Shown here: positions 33,516 to 45,346 of the stretch, in pieces
Layout of the letters: each line of letters opens with the position of its first letter
How positions within the stretch are numbered: position 1 is the first letter of the stretch
DNA from: Dipteris shenzhenensis
Lineage: Eukaryota; Polypodiophyta; Polypodiopsida; Gleicheniales
Length of the DNA: 64,000 nt
NCBI GenBank assembly: GCA_047967505.1
Contig: CM106540.1
Strand: one strand, 5' to 3'
Position numbers and translations under genes: made by a program
Notes under the pieces: generated by a model
Told to the model about the DNA's origin: nothing
The model's database searches: none
Seen by the model: the letters and a program-made list of their open reading frames with translations, nothing else

Positions 33516-36110
33516 TTGATTAGAGCTTTCTTGCCATACTGTGATAAGGGCCAATAGTGTCCTAGAAATTTTTGCCATCAGCCATAAAGAAAACAACCTC
33601 TTTAAGTTCTTGGATGGAAAACTTTACACCATGGGCAGATATTTATTAGAAGCAATTATAAATATTTGGGAGGGTTGCATTCATGCAGAGGAAACCCAAC
33701 AAGATGCTTGCTTTATCAAAACTAATTTTGACAAGGCTTATGATAGGTTGAACTGGTATTTTCTACTACTGCAATCTCTCAGGAATTTGGGGTTAGGGGA
33801 AAAGTTCACCTCTTTTGTTGCTTTGCTTCTCTCCAATGCGTCAACCAGAGTTTGTGTAAATGGAGAGATGAGCCAAAATTTTATTTTGAAAAGATCCATA
33901 AGACAAGGGTGTCCTTTGGCCCCTTTGTTATTTGCTATTGCAACAACTGATGCCTTGGGGTGGCTGATAAAGGATTAGGTGTCCAGCAACTTATTTAAGG
34001 GAATTAAGCTCCCCGTAGGCAAGCAGCTAGTAAATCAATAATTTGCAGATGACACAGCTTTAACCATTAGAAACTCTGACGTGGAAATTCGAGGTGCAAT
34101 GGATTATATGGACCAATTCTTCTTGGCATCAGGGTCAAAGATAAACCATACAAAAATAGGATATGCCCTACTCTCAGGAAGTTCTCCGATACTTTTAAAT
34201 TAGCTGGGGTGCAAAAAAAATCAGCATAGACAAATCTTCATATTGTTGGGCATTCATATGGGGTTCAAAGTCAAAATTAAGGATAGATGGGAATGGTTTT
34301 TAGACAGGTTCAAGAAGAGAATAGACAGACTTAGAGGTTTGCAGGCTAATCTAGCAGGAAGAAGAGTTGTCCTAAATCACTGTATCCCCCCATGTCCATT
34401 TTCTACCTCTTTTGCTAGTGCCCTTCTAAAACAGAATTAGAAAAGCTCATCAGGATTTGCAGGTCATTCTTATCGGGGGAAGTGACATAAAAAGGAGAAT
34501 CTCAAAGTTCAGATGGTCTTTTCATACCAGACCAAGGAATCAAGGAGGTTTGGGAGTGGTTAATATTCAATTAGTTGCTTACAAACTAGCTGCTACTTGG
34601 ATTTTAAAAGCCATTACTTCCCCAAATAGTGATTAGGCTAACTTACTTCTTAGAAATTTTAAATATGTCAGACCCTACAGGGCTCCCAAGTGGAAGAATT
34701 CCCCTCTTCTTTCTGCTATTGGCAACCCAGAAGCATGTATGACTAAGGGAAGTCAACTTTGGAAAACACTTTGGGGTGCATTTGAACAGCAAATCAAGAG
34801 TCATCCGGTCTTTTCTGGCAAAGAAAGTTTGGCTTTGGATTCAATCTAGGTGTTAGTTTTTTTCACAAAATAGCAGTTATGTGATGAGGACCTCTCTAGA
34901 GCCTGACATTTGTCAAGGAAACAATTACACACTTGGGGGGGCTTGTGGGACAAGAACAATTTTAAATGGAAATGGCTAGATATCAAAAGGGAATTCAGGT
35001 TAACTAATGCTGATCAAGAACTGGTTATGAATAGAATTCAACTCTGGGGAGGGTGATCTTACCTGGAAAGTGGGCAAAATATTAATATATTCTAGAGAAT
35101 TTAGATGGGTGGGTAGCTCCTCTCTTTTAGACATCCCCACTCCATCTAAAGGTATAAAAGAGGTGGTGTCCACTCTCAACACCAGATGGAAGCTCTCTGA
35201 TAATGAGAGGAAGTGCGAAGGCAGATTCTCTTTGGTCTAGGAAAAAAAAAATTTAACAATTTCCACACTCGTGGCTGATCCTTCACAAAGCTGTGTGGAC
35301 CAACTGCTACAGGAGTTTGAGTATTGGCAAGGGAGATGAAACTTGCAAAGCTTGCCCTGCGATAAAAGAAGATATTGTTCATTTGTTCATAATTTACCCT
35401 AGAGCTAGGAAGGTCTGGAATGTTATCCAGCTCTTGCTAGGGGAACCTGTCAATTGGAAGTCTCTGTTTTTGGGAGATGCCTTGAAGATACCCTATGCCC
35501 TTTGGGTCATCATCAGAGCACATGTACTATGGTTTATATGGATTGCTAGGAATTCTTTCCATTTAAATGATGAGTACTTAAGTGTTGAACCACTATTCAT
35601 ACGTTGGTATGATAAAAGTGCAACTTTACTTGCTAACTGACTCTTCTCTTGTGTGGCTCAGGCTAAATACCTGTTGGACCAAGATATTCATAATTTTAAT
35701 GATCAAATTTCTCAGCTATAGGTGGAACTTGAATAACACATCAGATATGTGGGAAGTTGTTCCAACTCCAGCCAAGACCTATAGACTCATATTATCCCTT
35801 CTCTTTTTCCAGAAGGTTGACTGCTTTCTGCCCAGGTTATGCATGGGACATTTCCTTCCAATAAATGTGTCAGATCAGGTAATCCCATGACTACAATCCA
35901 GATCAAGGGGTCTGAAATTTTGTTGTCTATCACTGTAAAGTGGAATCTTTGGCTTCAAATTAGATCTTCCTCCTTAGAGGAGAGAATTTTGTTCAGCAGA
36001 GACATCAAATATTCCTCTTTTGAGGTGAATTTTTAGTACTCCAGGAAGATTATTGTAAATATCTTATGACTATAATATAAACATCAACTTTTTTCTGCCC
36101 AAAAATAAAA
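33516..36110 (+). mobile_element. L1-type LINE, 5'-truncated, with 13-bp target duplication
   Basis: Reverse transcriptase is readable: NFDKAYDRLNW and RSIRQGCPLAPLLFAIATTD (33541-33978), FADDTALTIRNSD (from 34042) and LAGRRVVLNHC (about 34350). It is followed by a zinc-finger-like end (CKACPAIKEDIVHLF, about 35345, as in zf-RVT). The 3' end is A-rich (aaaaataaaa, 36101-36110). The target duplication CGAATGCATTGAC lies at 33503-33515 and 36111-36123. Endonuclease and ORF1 are absent, as expected of 5' truncation. Several stops and shifts are present. It landed in gag of the minus-strand gypsy element. Confidence 0.85.
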
Positions 36111-36380
36111 CGAATGCATTGACCTTGTCTAAGTCACGTATGTTCCTAAAGGTCTTGCAAATTTACTCGAACCTCTCTACATGGGACAATGGATCTCCCT
36201 TTCCTAGAATTTAGTAATGAGCTTAGAGATGGTACTGGTCTGCTCCTTGAACCATGGGTATCCCTTCCTATAAAGGTAGGTAGTTCAGTCCCCCCTTCCT
36301 AGTGCTTGCACTAGAATCCCCACAGCCTCATCCGTAAGTATAGTCTATGGTGCGAGAGGAGTTGCTGGTGGGGTTGGTGT
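36111..36380 (-). pseudogene. Gypsy gag N-terminal part (other side of LINE)
   Basis: The minus strand reads GIPMVQGADQYHL, then GKGDPLSHVERFE, then ICKTFRNIRDLDKVNAF. It connects across the LINE to the gag segment ending at 33515. This is the capsid region of the gypsy relic described at 31186. Confidence 0.65.
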
Positions 36381-36399
36381 GGTGCCATCAAGATGATCA

Positions 36400-37290
36400 A
36401 GATCTCCAACTGGGAAAGATCAAATAAGGCCACAAAGAAGAAGTCTACACGTATCTGGGCTACATGAAGCGTCTGATTGCCAAATGCAAGCCATGCCCAA
36501 ATGACAAATACCTGATGGCCTGCTTCATTGCCGATCTAAAATAGAAGATTGGCAAAGAAATGAAAACGATCAGCAATTCTGAGACATTCATTCCTGCTCA
36601 TGCGATGATGGTGGAGATTGAAGTTGGAATGATGGAATTTGAGTCTAGCAATGATGACCGCAAGGATAGATGCTTCAGAAAGGACAAATTTTACTCTAGC
36701 CGTGATGACAACAAGGATAGATTCTCCAAAAAGGGAAAATCTAATTCAACTACAGAAACATCAAATGAAGGTCGCTTCTCGGCCATGACCATGAAGCCAA
36801 GGGACGAAATGATGCAAGCAATGGAGCAAAAACTTCACATGTCCAACATATCCAAGGCAAGAAAATGTATGTTGTTCGCATTGCTGGCAAACCATACCGC
36901 AAATGAGTGTCCCATCTTGAGGTCTAGGATCAATGCACAATGAAATCCACCTCCAAGGCTATGGTCTCATATTTGTGCAATCAGTGGGCATGATGTGAGC
37001 AATATTCAACATGTGAAACAACCCACCCCAACCTCAACAATATCAACCGGCACTCATTCCAACATACAAGCAAATAATATTTGCCCAAGAAATACTAGCT
37101 CTGAGACTGAATCCTATTCCAGTCGAACCCAAGCTCCGCAACTGCTCAGAAAACCAAATTCACAGTAGCCAAATGGCCCTCCTCCAATAGTTCCACTACA
37201 AAAACTTCAAGCCAAGGAAGTGTATCCACAATTCAAATATGGGGCTGAGTACCCAATTGTTATTCCCCGAGTTAGGCTAACAGTTGCACG
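36400..37290 (+). pseudogene. Gypsy-type gag fragment, plus strand
   Basis: The plus strand reads YLGYMKRLIAKCKPCPNDKY and an open stretch at 36560-36943 rich in Asp/Lys/Arg. It ends with a degraded knuckle (C..NHTANECP) and continues through stops to about 37290. Length and composition fit a gag C-terminal half. The orientation differs from the flanking minus-strand gypsy, so it is a separate relic. Confidence 0.5.
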
Positions 37291-37907
37291 TGGCATTAGG
37301 AAAGAAGGGAACTCATTTTGGGGCCCTCTAAGAATTCACTATTTACCTATTTTTGTTGCACTCAAAATATGGGAAATGCCATAAAATACGGATACTTACT
37401 GCAAAAATGTTAGTCTAGTACTCAGGCTTCACATTAAATGCATATATAAGATCCTTGATTTTTTGTGCAGTGTTTGATGATTCTGACATCACCAACGTGT
37501 CTGCAGTGGGCCAAAACGCCCCAATTGACCCTGGAGACATCGAAGACCAACTGTCCAGCTGGCCAAATTGCATTTTTGTGCAAATCCCCCATTCCGAGAA
37601 TTTTTGCCCTTTTTCGGGCCTTTGGGCATCGGTTTTCGGTGTATCTAGGGTCGATTTAGGGGTTTTGGCCCGCTCCGGATGCACTGGCGATGTAAGAAAG
37701 ATCAAATAATGCACAAAAAATTATCTTTTGAAGATCACGTATGTCAGACATAATAAAAGAAAAAGATTTTGAATATGACTTATTTATATTTTTACATGGT
37801 TTTTAGTATTTTTTCAACGTTACGTTGGCCCTCTTCTGATTGGTCGAGAGCCTATTTTTCTAAACCCTAAAAGGCCCCAAAATGAGCTCCCTTTTTTCCT
37901 AATGTCA
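37291..37907. mobile_element. Non-autonomous element with about 39-bp terminal inverted repeats
   Basis: The left end (from 37291, 'tggcattaggaaagaaggga') is repeated in inverted form at the right end (to 37907) with about five differences over 39 bp. The interior (about 540 bp) has no convincing ORF. No clear target duplication could be read. Confidence 0.6.
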
Positions 37908-38159
37908 CCAAGCATCGACCTCGGTTGGAAGCGGTGGAGTTGGTTGAACATCGCTTTTGTAGCGGAGGTGCAGTTGATCGTCGGGCAACACAACCAATTA
38001 GTAAATGGAGGTTGGCGCACCAAGTGCATACTCTTTCAAAAGGCATTTCTTTAGGTAGTGATATGGTTGTAAATAGGCAGAGAAGAGAACAAGAGAGTAG
38101 TGTGCCGAGTTCTCTTCCTTTAACCTGAGTTTGCTAGGATAGGGAGTGTTCATTGAAGG

Positions 38160-38335
38160 ATAGGGAGTGTATATATATAATATAGATTGAGAGAGAGAGA
38201 GAGACATAAGTATATACTATAATATAATATATATATTATAACATAATATATTATATACTATATTCTATTCTAAAATATTATGTGTGAGAGGTAAATATAT
38301 AAATAAATATAAATAAATAAATATAATGCTAACAA
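38160..38335. repeat. AT-rich microsatellite cluster
   Basis: Mixed GA, TA and TAAA runs (for example 'gagagagagagagacataag', 'aaataaatataaataaataa') between the two copies of the inverted-repeat element. Confidence 0.85.
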
Positions 38336-38340
38336 GCACA

Positions 38341-38560
38341 CATTAGGAAAGAAGGGAACTCATTTTGGGGCCCTCTAAGAAATTCACTATTTACCTATTT
38401 TTGTTGCACTCAAAATATGGGAAATGCCATAAAATACAGATACTTACTACAAAAATATCAGTCTAGTACTCAGGCTTCACATTAAATGCATTTATAAGAC
38501 CCTTGATTTTTTGTGCAAAATTTGATGATTCTGACATCGCGAGCGCATCTAGACCGGAGT
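38341..38560. repeat. Partial second copy of the inverted-repeat element
   Basis: 38341-38545 repeats 37294-37497 with about 95 percent identity in the same orientation, starting at the very same terminal base. Its right half and right inverted repeat are missing. Confidence 0.8.
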
Positions 38561-39095
38561 GTTCATTGCTACAATAGAGAGTACTCATTGCAAGCCGAGG
38601 CAGCTTGGTTGTAACCAAGCGAGTTTGATTCAATAGAAGTGAATGATTGATTGATTGTCTATTCTATTCCATTTTGTTGTATATACTCCACTGTCTAAGT
38701 GTTTAAGTGTGTTCATGACTCGATATCCTCCCGTCATCACACGGTTCTCGCTAGCCCCAACCTCCGAGTGTTTTATATGTTGGCACCTGTCTTTCACTCG
38801 AGTAGGTTCACCTTAGTATTGCAAAAGTGAGCATCTTCACCCAGCACAGCACCGGGTTGACTGAGCACTAATGAGTTGGTTGGGTGAGGGAACTGGAGCG
38901 TCAACATTTTGGTGATCTTGCTGGGGAAGGGTCAAGTGATTTTCGAGTTGACAAGCTATCAAGATAGGAGATTTAGAGAACCGATTTGCTAAGATTACTA
39001 TTAGGGTAGAGCAAGAAGAGAGTTCATGTTAACAAGTGAAGTAAAACAGTTGTTAGGAATCGTGCGCTATTATAGAAAATTTATTCAGGTAACTC
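38560..39095 (+). pseudogene. Degraded gypsy-type LTR end, primer site and short RT piece
   Basis: 'attttggtgatcttgctggg' at about 38909 resembles the gypsy (Tat/Athila-like) primer site motif TTTGGCGCCGTTGCCGGGG. A better copy is at 54258. Upstream sequence (38560-38908) is then the 3' part of an LTR. At about 39030-39093 the frame reads EVKQLLGIVRYYRKFIQ, a gypsy RT/RNase H connection motif. Very decayed. Confidence 0.45.
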
Positions 39096-42040
39096 TGGAC
39101 AAGTGGCATCGACTGGTAGTGTGCTTGAAGACCAGTGTGTGGAATACAGAAGGTGCTCAGATTGCTATTCAACTGCTTTTTGCCTTAAGCAATGGTTGAC
39201 ACACACTCGGAAAGATGAAAGAAGATACACAGCAAGACATGAAGAATATCTAAGCCAGAGGCATTGGTTACACTCGACTATGAGAAGTGGAGCGGTCTTG
39301 GAACTAGTGTTCAATGCCCAAAGGAGGCTAGTAGAAGCAACTATCCAACAAGATTGACAAGCGCGAGGCAAGAGACTCGGCTATGCTACCCCAGGGGCAG
39401 AAGTTGACTATTATGTAGAGCCAGAAGGTCGAAACGATGGTGTCGTGACAAGGCATCCCAGAAGATTGGTGAATGAAGGTCCGTCTCATGGAAAATGGAC
39501 TCTAAGCACTCATCTGTAGGGAGTTTGTAATTTGAATGGATGGCCATCTCCTCAGTTGAGCATCAGAATGAATGTGAAGACCAACTCATAGAACAATGAG
39601 AATGTCTTTGACAGTCTTTGACTATCATTCCAAAACGATTGCATCAAGAAAGGTATGAAGACAGAAGACCACCTATGGCTAATGGACAAAGAACCCATCA
39701 TTGAGAAGATAGGCATGCTTTTGATGGAGAGAGGCACCACCAAATATTTGAGGTAAATGAAGAGCAACATTTTGTAATTGAGTGATTTAATGAGAAGTAC
39801 TTGTATTAAGAGCTTTTCTCAACAAAGATTCTAGTAAAATTTTACCTAGAAGGTTCTCTAGGTGAATATAACACCCAAGCACTTTTAGAGGAAAGTGAAT
39901 TTCAAAAAAGCATCCATAGTGGAGGTTCAAGCACTCTGTACACACAACTCAGGGAAAGTGGTGATAAGTTTGGGTATGCTTTCGGTTCTTGGGCATATCA
40001 TTGTTCATTGTTTGATAATTGTATAGGAGGAATGCCCATTTCCCTTTCTTTCAATGTGCATCAATGTCAAACTCCAATCATGAGCCTAGTTGTTTGTCCA
40101 AAAAGTTTAATCTGTGTAGGCATACTTCTACCATGTACATCTTAAATAGCATAGATTGTGTGGCAGTTATGAAAAGGACTATGAGGGGTCCAACTCCTTG
40201 AAGTTTTCTCATATTTGATATAGCAAATTTTGTCTTTTCTATTGAAAAAAGTATGAAAGAAAAGAATCTATATCTAGAAGAGTCTCCCGCAGTTCTAAAA
40301 GTAAAACAATTAACAGTGGTTTATAAGAGTTGAAAAGACATACCTCATAGGATCCGACATACCTCATAGGATCCAACACTCGTAGAAATTTTAATTTAAG
40401 ACCAGGCCCACCTAAGGGCTGATGATGTGAGGTCAGAAATTGATACCTTGAACAAAACAAGGTGAAAGTCAAGAACACTACTTGTTTCAGATGGCACCTC
40501 TCATCATACTCTACAAAGGGGGATACTCCCTTCATAAGAAGAAAAGGAATGAAGTAGTATTTCAACCTGGAACATCTGTTTTAGGAGCCAAGTGTCATTC
40601 CTCAACAGGTTCAATGAGTCACAAAACTTATGGAGTGAAGTCCTTGAACTCGAGGCACTAAACAAGCAGCAGCAGTGAGTTAAAAGGTGTCATTCATGCA
40701 GATTTCTCATGCATCTTCGATAGTTGACTAGAGAAAGAAAGCTGCAACCATAGAACTTTGTGAAACCAAGCACTCCATATGAAGGTGGACTTTAAAAACT
40801 TTCCTCAGACAGATCCATAAGTTGGTAAAGCACATACAGTAGCATCCACCAAAAGGATATAGATTTGCCCGACCCAATTGCTAGAGAGTCCAGCAAATGA
40901 TGACGTTGCAGCAAAGCTTGCAGGCTTGAACAAGGGATAAAGAGCTTACTAGCCCACTATATAAATGCAAAAACCCAAGGAGGCCACACAAGAGCTTGCC
41001 CTCACCCTTAAAGCTCGCCCTCACCCTTAAAGCTCATTCTATCTCATTGCACCATTTTGAACCCTAGAGCTCATTCCATCTCATGTCACCCTTTTGAACC
41101 GTACAAAGGCAGAACAACAATGGCAGGGTATCAACCTTGCTGATCGACACAGCTCTCTCCTCTCTCTCTCTCTCCCCACCCCCTCCCCCCCTCTTCACCC
41201 CAAAGAAGAGGCAACTGTGCCAACGTTTCTAGACATTACCAAGAAAGAGCTGCAGCTACCCTTGTCTGGCACTACGCAGCAATCTGCTTAACCAGGCTGC
41301 AGCTGCCATGGGGCAGCCTACAACTTTATTGCATTCTACTATTCAGAAATTTCAGACAAGCAAAAGTCAATACCAGCACATCTCAGCCAAGACTTACGGT
41401 GTAAATGTCCTCACATTTCGCAGAATACATGGCAACAACAATTCCTGCTTCCTTAACAAACATCAACTATTTATCATGAAACTGATTCAATCATGAAAAG
41501 GACTACAGAAGAGTGTTCCACTGGCCAGTCAGGGTCTGACAAAAGCTGTTACGCACAGACATTCCAGGCAAAAACTGCCCTAATGAGGCATGATTCTGTA
41601 GGATAAGCACTGAGACCACACAAGCCTCACATCAAAACAAGGGACTGCTAACTTGAATCGAATCATAATAAATTTCCTTGTAGAAAAATCATCCAGTATA
41701 TTTGAGGTCAGTGCCACTGGACTGAAGAGGGCAACTGCTGTACAACTTTCCCTCAGCCTAGTCATGTATTCATAGAAGACAGACCTTTGTGGCCCCTGAA
41801 TCATTCAATTGACTATCTTCGCCTCCATCTCTCAACAACAAAGTCCAGATCATATAACTTGATTGTACCATGCTGGCAAGGCCTACGAAAAATTCTAGCA
41901 AACTACCCTGCAGTCCGTGGTGGATACACCTCAATTTGCAAAGATTGATTTGTGCAGCACTTGAACTCAGTTACTCTTTGGAAAGTTTGGGATTTACCAA
42001 GAGGCATGGTGGAAGCACAGCTAACAGTTCAATTACTCCA
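39096..42040. other. No gene recognised; downstream flank of kinase gene
   Basis: Contains a CT run at about 41155-41185, a short tandem 'cttgccctcacccttaaagct' type repeat near 40995-41035, and a segment (39840-39950) resembling 50400-50640, probably LTR debris. 41600-42040 is likely the 3' untranslated region and flank of the kinase gene. Confidence 0.5.
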
Positions 42041-44042
42041 TTATTTAGAGCCCCTAATGGTTTTCTGATATGGAGACCTTGAAGGCCCACGTTTGCCTGT
42101 CTGCTGTAGGCTTCCATTTCCATTACCTGATGGCGAAAAGCGAGTACCTTCTCCTGCAGTAAAATGGGAGGAATAGGTCGCATTAGCCATATCCTTCAAG
42201 TTTTGCAACTGCTCCAGGACCTCGACAATATCACTCATAGATGGCCTAGCCTTTGAATCCCTGCTCAGGCATCGGTAAGCCAGGTGTCCTGCTTTCTGGG
42301 CAGCTTTAATTGAATAGTGACCATCCAGGCGAGGATCAATGATCTTTAAGATTTTCCTCCTATCGCTTAAATAGGGGCGAGCCCATTCTGCCAGATTATG
42401 CTCCCCACTAGCTCTAGTTTTATCCATGGACCGCTTACCTGTCAGCATCTCAAGCAATACAACGCCAAAGCTGTACACATCACTCTTTGAAGTCAGGTGG
42501 CCTGCAACACGAGGACAGATTCTCAAATGCATTCCCAAGTACCTCCAAAAGCACTTCTGTAGCTGCGACGTTTTGTGAGAATTTCCTATGTATACCTTTG
42601 TAAGACTGGACATATTACTTACCGGTCATAACATATTCTGGTGCAGCATAGCCGTATGTCCCCATGACACGAGTTGACACATGAGTTTTATCTCCTTGAG
42701 GCCCATCCTTGGCGAGACCAAAATCTGAAAGCTTAGCCCTATACTCCTGTGAAATAAAAGGGGGGGCACAACAGACTCAGAATCACCATAACAAATTTAT
42801 CCAAAACAAGGGCATTAATATACATTAGCAAAATGTGCTTGAGCACTATCGTTCAGAGAGTAAACAATGCACACCGCATCCAAAAGTATGTTTGATGTCT
42901 TGAAATCTCGATAAATCACTGGCTTCTTTCCACTGTGAAGGAACTCTACTCCCTTAGCAGCACCAAGAGCAATTTTCATCCTGGTATTCCAGGGGAGAGG
43001 CAAAGCCCCTTCTGCATCAGTACATGATACCACAATTAAAAAGCCTAGAATAAAAAGCATCAACTGACAGAGAAGCTCATTTAGAATAAAATCGAAGAAC
43101 CTACTTCGAAAAAGATGATTTTCGAGGCTTCCCCGTTGCATGAACTCATAAACAAGGAGTCGCTGATCGTCCTCGATGCAGTATCCAACTAGCTTCACAA
43201 GATTGGGATGATGAAGCTGCCCGAGAAAGGTAATCTCCGCCTGTTAAAATTAGTACCATCAAGTTAATGGTTTCCCTGGAATGTAATAGGAGGCGCGTAG
43301 AAGGGAAAGATATCATGCTTACCAGCCATTCTTTGTGACCCTGAAGTCCGTTGTGGTTGAGAGTTTTCACAGCCACGGTGAGGCCAGTCCCAGGTTTAAC
43401 AGGTGCAGTACCGTGCTCATCTATCCAACCTTTAAACACGCACCCAAAGCCCCCCTGGCCTAGGAGGCTGTCAGGCCGAAAATTCCTAGTAGCAGATTTC
43501 AAATCGTTGAACGAGAACCTTCGCAACTGTGAAGACAACACCAACTCTTCCTCGGTCTTCGAAGTGAAGGACGAATCGGTCGCATCAGACTTAACAGAAA
43601 CATCCGTGTGGGTCGTCTGCTGCCCGGAGGTAGGCGCTGTGAAGTCGCCTTTGCCTCCGAGCGAAGATTTGCCTGCATAAGAAAATGAAGCCTCACATGA
43701 TTGTCCACGAAAAACACGATCCAAGCTCGTAGCGTGAGCTACATAATGAAAACAACGAGACCCAAAACTTGCTATGATCTTAGCACTTCTAACGCATTAG
43801 AGCAAATGCATTACATTATGCAGCTTGCCACAGTCCACCAGAAGTCCAAGGAAGTTCCCCTTACCCGAAAGCAGGATTCCCGTGGTCGAATTCTTCGTCT
43901 TGGCGCGCCTGAGGCTGCCACTACCGCCACCAAACAGGGACCAAAGACAGCAGCCGCCATCGCCCACTACATTCGTCTGATCCTGGGCTGATTTTCCGAC
44001 CTCTTCCCAAGCCTGGACCTGCGCGCCGGTGCCAATGCCCAT
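42041..44042 (-). CDS. Receptor-like cytoplasmic kinase VII, PBL34-like, six exons, intact
   Basis: Exons are 44042-43865, 43672-43323, 43240-43105, 43011-42875, 42746-42623 and 42501-42041. All introns are GT..AG with phases 1,0,1,0,1. The CDS is 1386 nt (461 aa). An in-frame TGA two codons before the ATG fixes the start. N-terminus MGIGTG has Gly2 but no Ser/Thr6. A Cys31-Cys32 pair could be palmitoylated, so membrane anchoring is likely. The kinase domain has GQGGFGCVF (131 on), Lys162, Glu178, YRDFKTSN with Asp257, DFG 275-277, [10 protein letters not shown] in the activation loop and APE to 304. The sequence [20 protein letters not shown] is typical of the PBL34/35/36 group. These kinases act below pattern-recognition receptors at the plasma membrane. 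I see no lesion. Confidence 0.93.
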
Positions 44043-44370
44043 GGGTCAAGCCAAGGAAATGCAGGAAAGCATGGCAGCAGGGGAAGATCTGAAGGGGGAG
44101 AGGGGGAGGGTGGTGAAGGAAATGGGAGGGGGAGATGGCAAGAGAAAGGTGGAGGGAAAGAGGGGAGAGGAGATCTGAGGGAGCTCAAATGAGAGCAGGG
44201 AATGGAAGAAGATGAAGAAGAAAGCATACACTGTCTCAAAAGAATAACAATGATGAAGATGAAGATGAAGATGAAGAAGAAGAAGAAGAAAAAGAAGAAG
44301 CAGCAGACCAGAAGGCTGAGGCCACTCACAAGCCTGAATGATGAGCAACATATTTAATTATATACAAATC
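44043..44370 (-). promoter_or_regulatory. 5' UTR and core promoter of the kinase gene
   Basis: On the minus strand a TATA-like TATATAATTAAATA lies at about 44350-44366. Transcription would start near 44320. The region 44300-44200 is then a CTT/CTC-rich leader (CTTCTTCTTTTTCTTC type), a common plant 5' UTR feature. No intron is evident in the leader. Confidence 0.45.
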
Positions 44371-45346
44371 TCAAAGAATGACTCCCTCATCATGACAAGA
44401 ACACATCCTCATCATCATCATGATGTGGACACCCCTCACAAGCCCCTGCCTCTCCACGCTCCCACGTCGCACTCATCGCCCTCCTGTTGCTATACTTACA
44501 CAAACACCCCACCCGGCCACCGCAGCAACGACGGGCGGTCGCCACCGCTCTGCATTCGCGACGTTCGCCCGCCTTGAGTTGGCTGCCCACATTTGAATCC
44601 CTTCCTCTAGCTGCCTCTAGTGCAGGCCGTGCGCAGATCGCCATGTGTGTGGGTCGAGGGAAACCCCGAAAACACCACACCCCCAACATGATCCATGGCT
44701 ACAAGTTCATCACCTCCCACCTCGTTGGTTGCCATTCGCTACCCCATCTACATCAAGTCGACGTGTGCACCAAGCGCGGCGACACTCCACTGTGCATCCC
44801 AAGGAAGGTGGTGGGCTTAGTATCGTGGTTTCACACTATGTAGTGACTCAACATCAACTCTAAGCCACAACCCGACTTTGGCTAGTACATGCCACATAGG
44901 AATGATCTTGATGAGGAACAAGTCGAAGAATAATATGAAGAAAAATGTAGGCAATCTACTATCACTTGGCCCATGCTTATACAACATGCATCACCCTGGT
45001 GTATTAATATGATCAACTACTCTAGGACAATTACCACACATAATACATCGCCCATCTTTCGTGAACACACCTAACACCTACCACTCTTTAGCCCACATGC
45101 CAAGCACGATAATGGGTAGGAATTGCAACTCCAAATTCGTTTGTCCACAGCAAAATTCTCCTCTTAACAATAATCATGCTAGGTTAAGTAAATGGAACAT
45201 CCAAGTTTGACAAGTACATACATAAGGCCAAAGGCAATCCTTACTTGAGCTTGCTTTTGAGGCAAGACTAAATTAGTGTTTAATATGTATTCTCTAATCA
45301 AAGGTTGGTGTTGCAAAACTTAACCGAATCATTGTTTGGAGATTAT
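44371..45346. other. GC-rich block then AT-rich spacer, no gene recognised
   Basis: 44400-44830 is markedly more GC-rich than its surroundings and has open frames on both strands, but none resembles a known family and none has a typical gene end. It could be retroelement debris or distal promoter sequence. Confidence 0.4.

Noticed and set aside
37855-37872. TAAACCCTAAA, similar to the plant telomere repeat
   Set aside because: Only one unit, inside the inverted-repeat element, so not an interstitial telomere tract.
43967-44351. Minus-strand frames with Leu/Phe/Ser runs upstream of the kinase
   Set aside because: They cover the CTT-rich leader and are separated from the kinase start by an in-frame stop.
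44338-44863. GC-rich open frames on both strands as a possible gene
   Set aside because: No family resemblance, no consistent frame preference and no splice structure, so not called as a gene.
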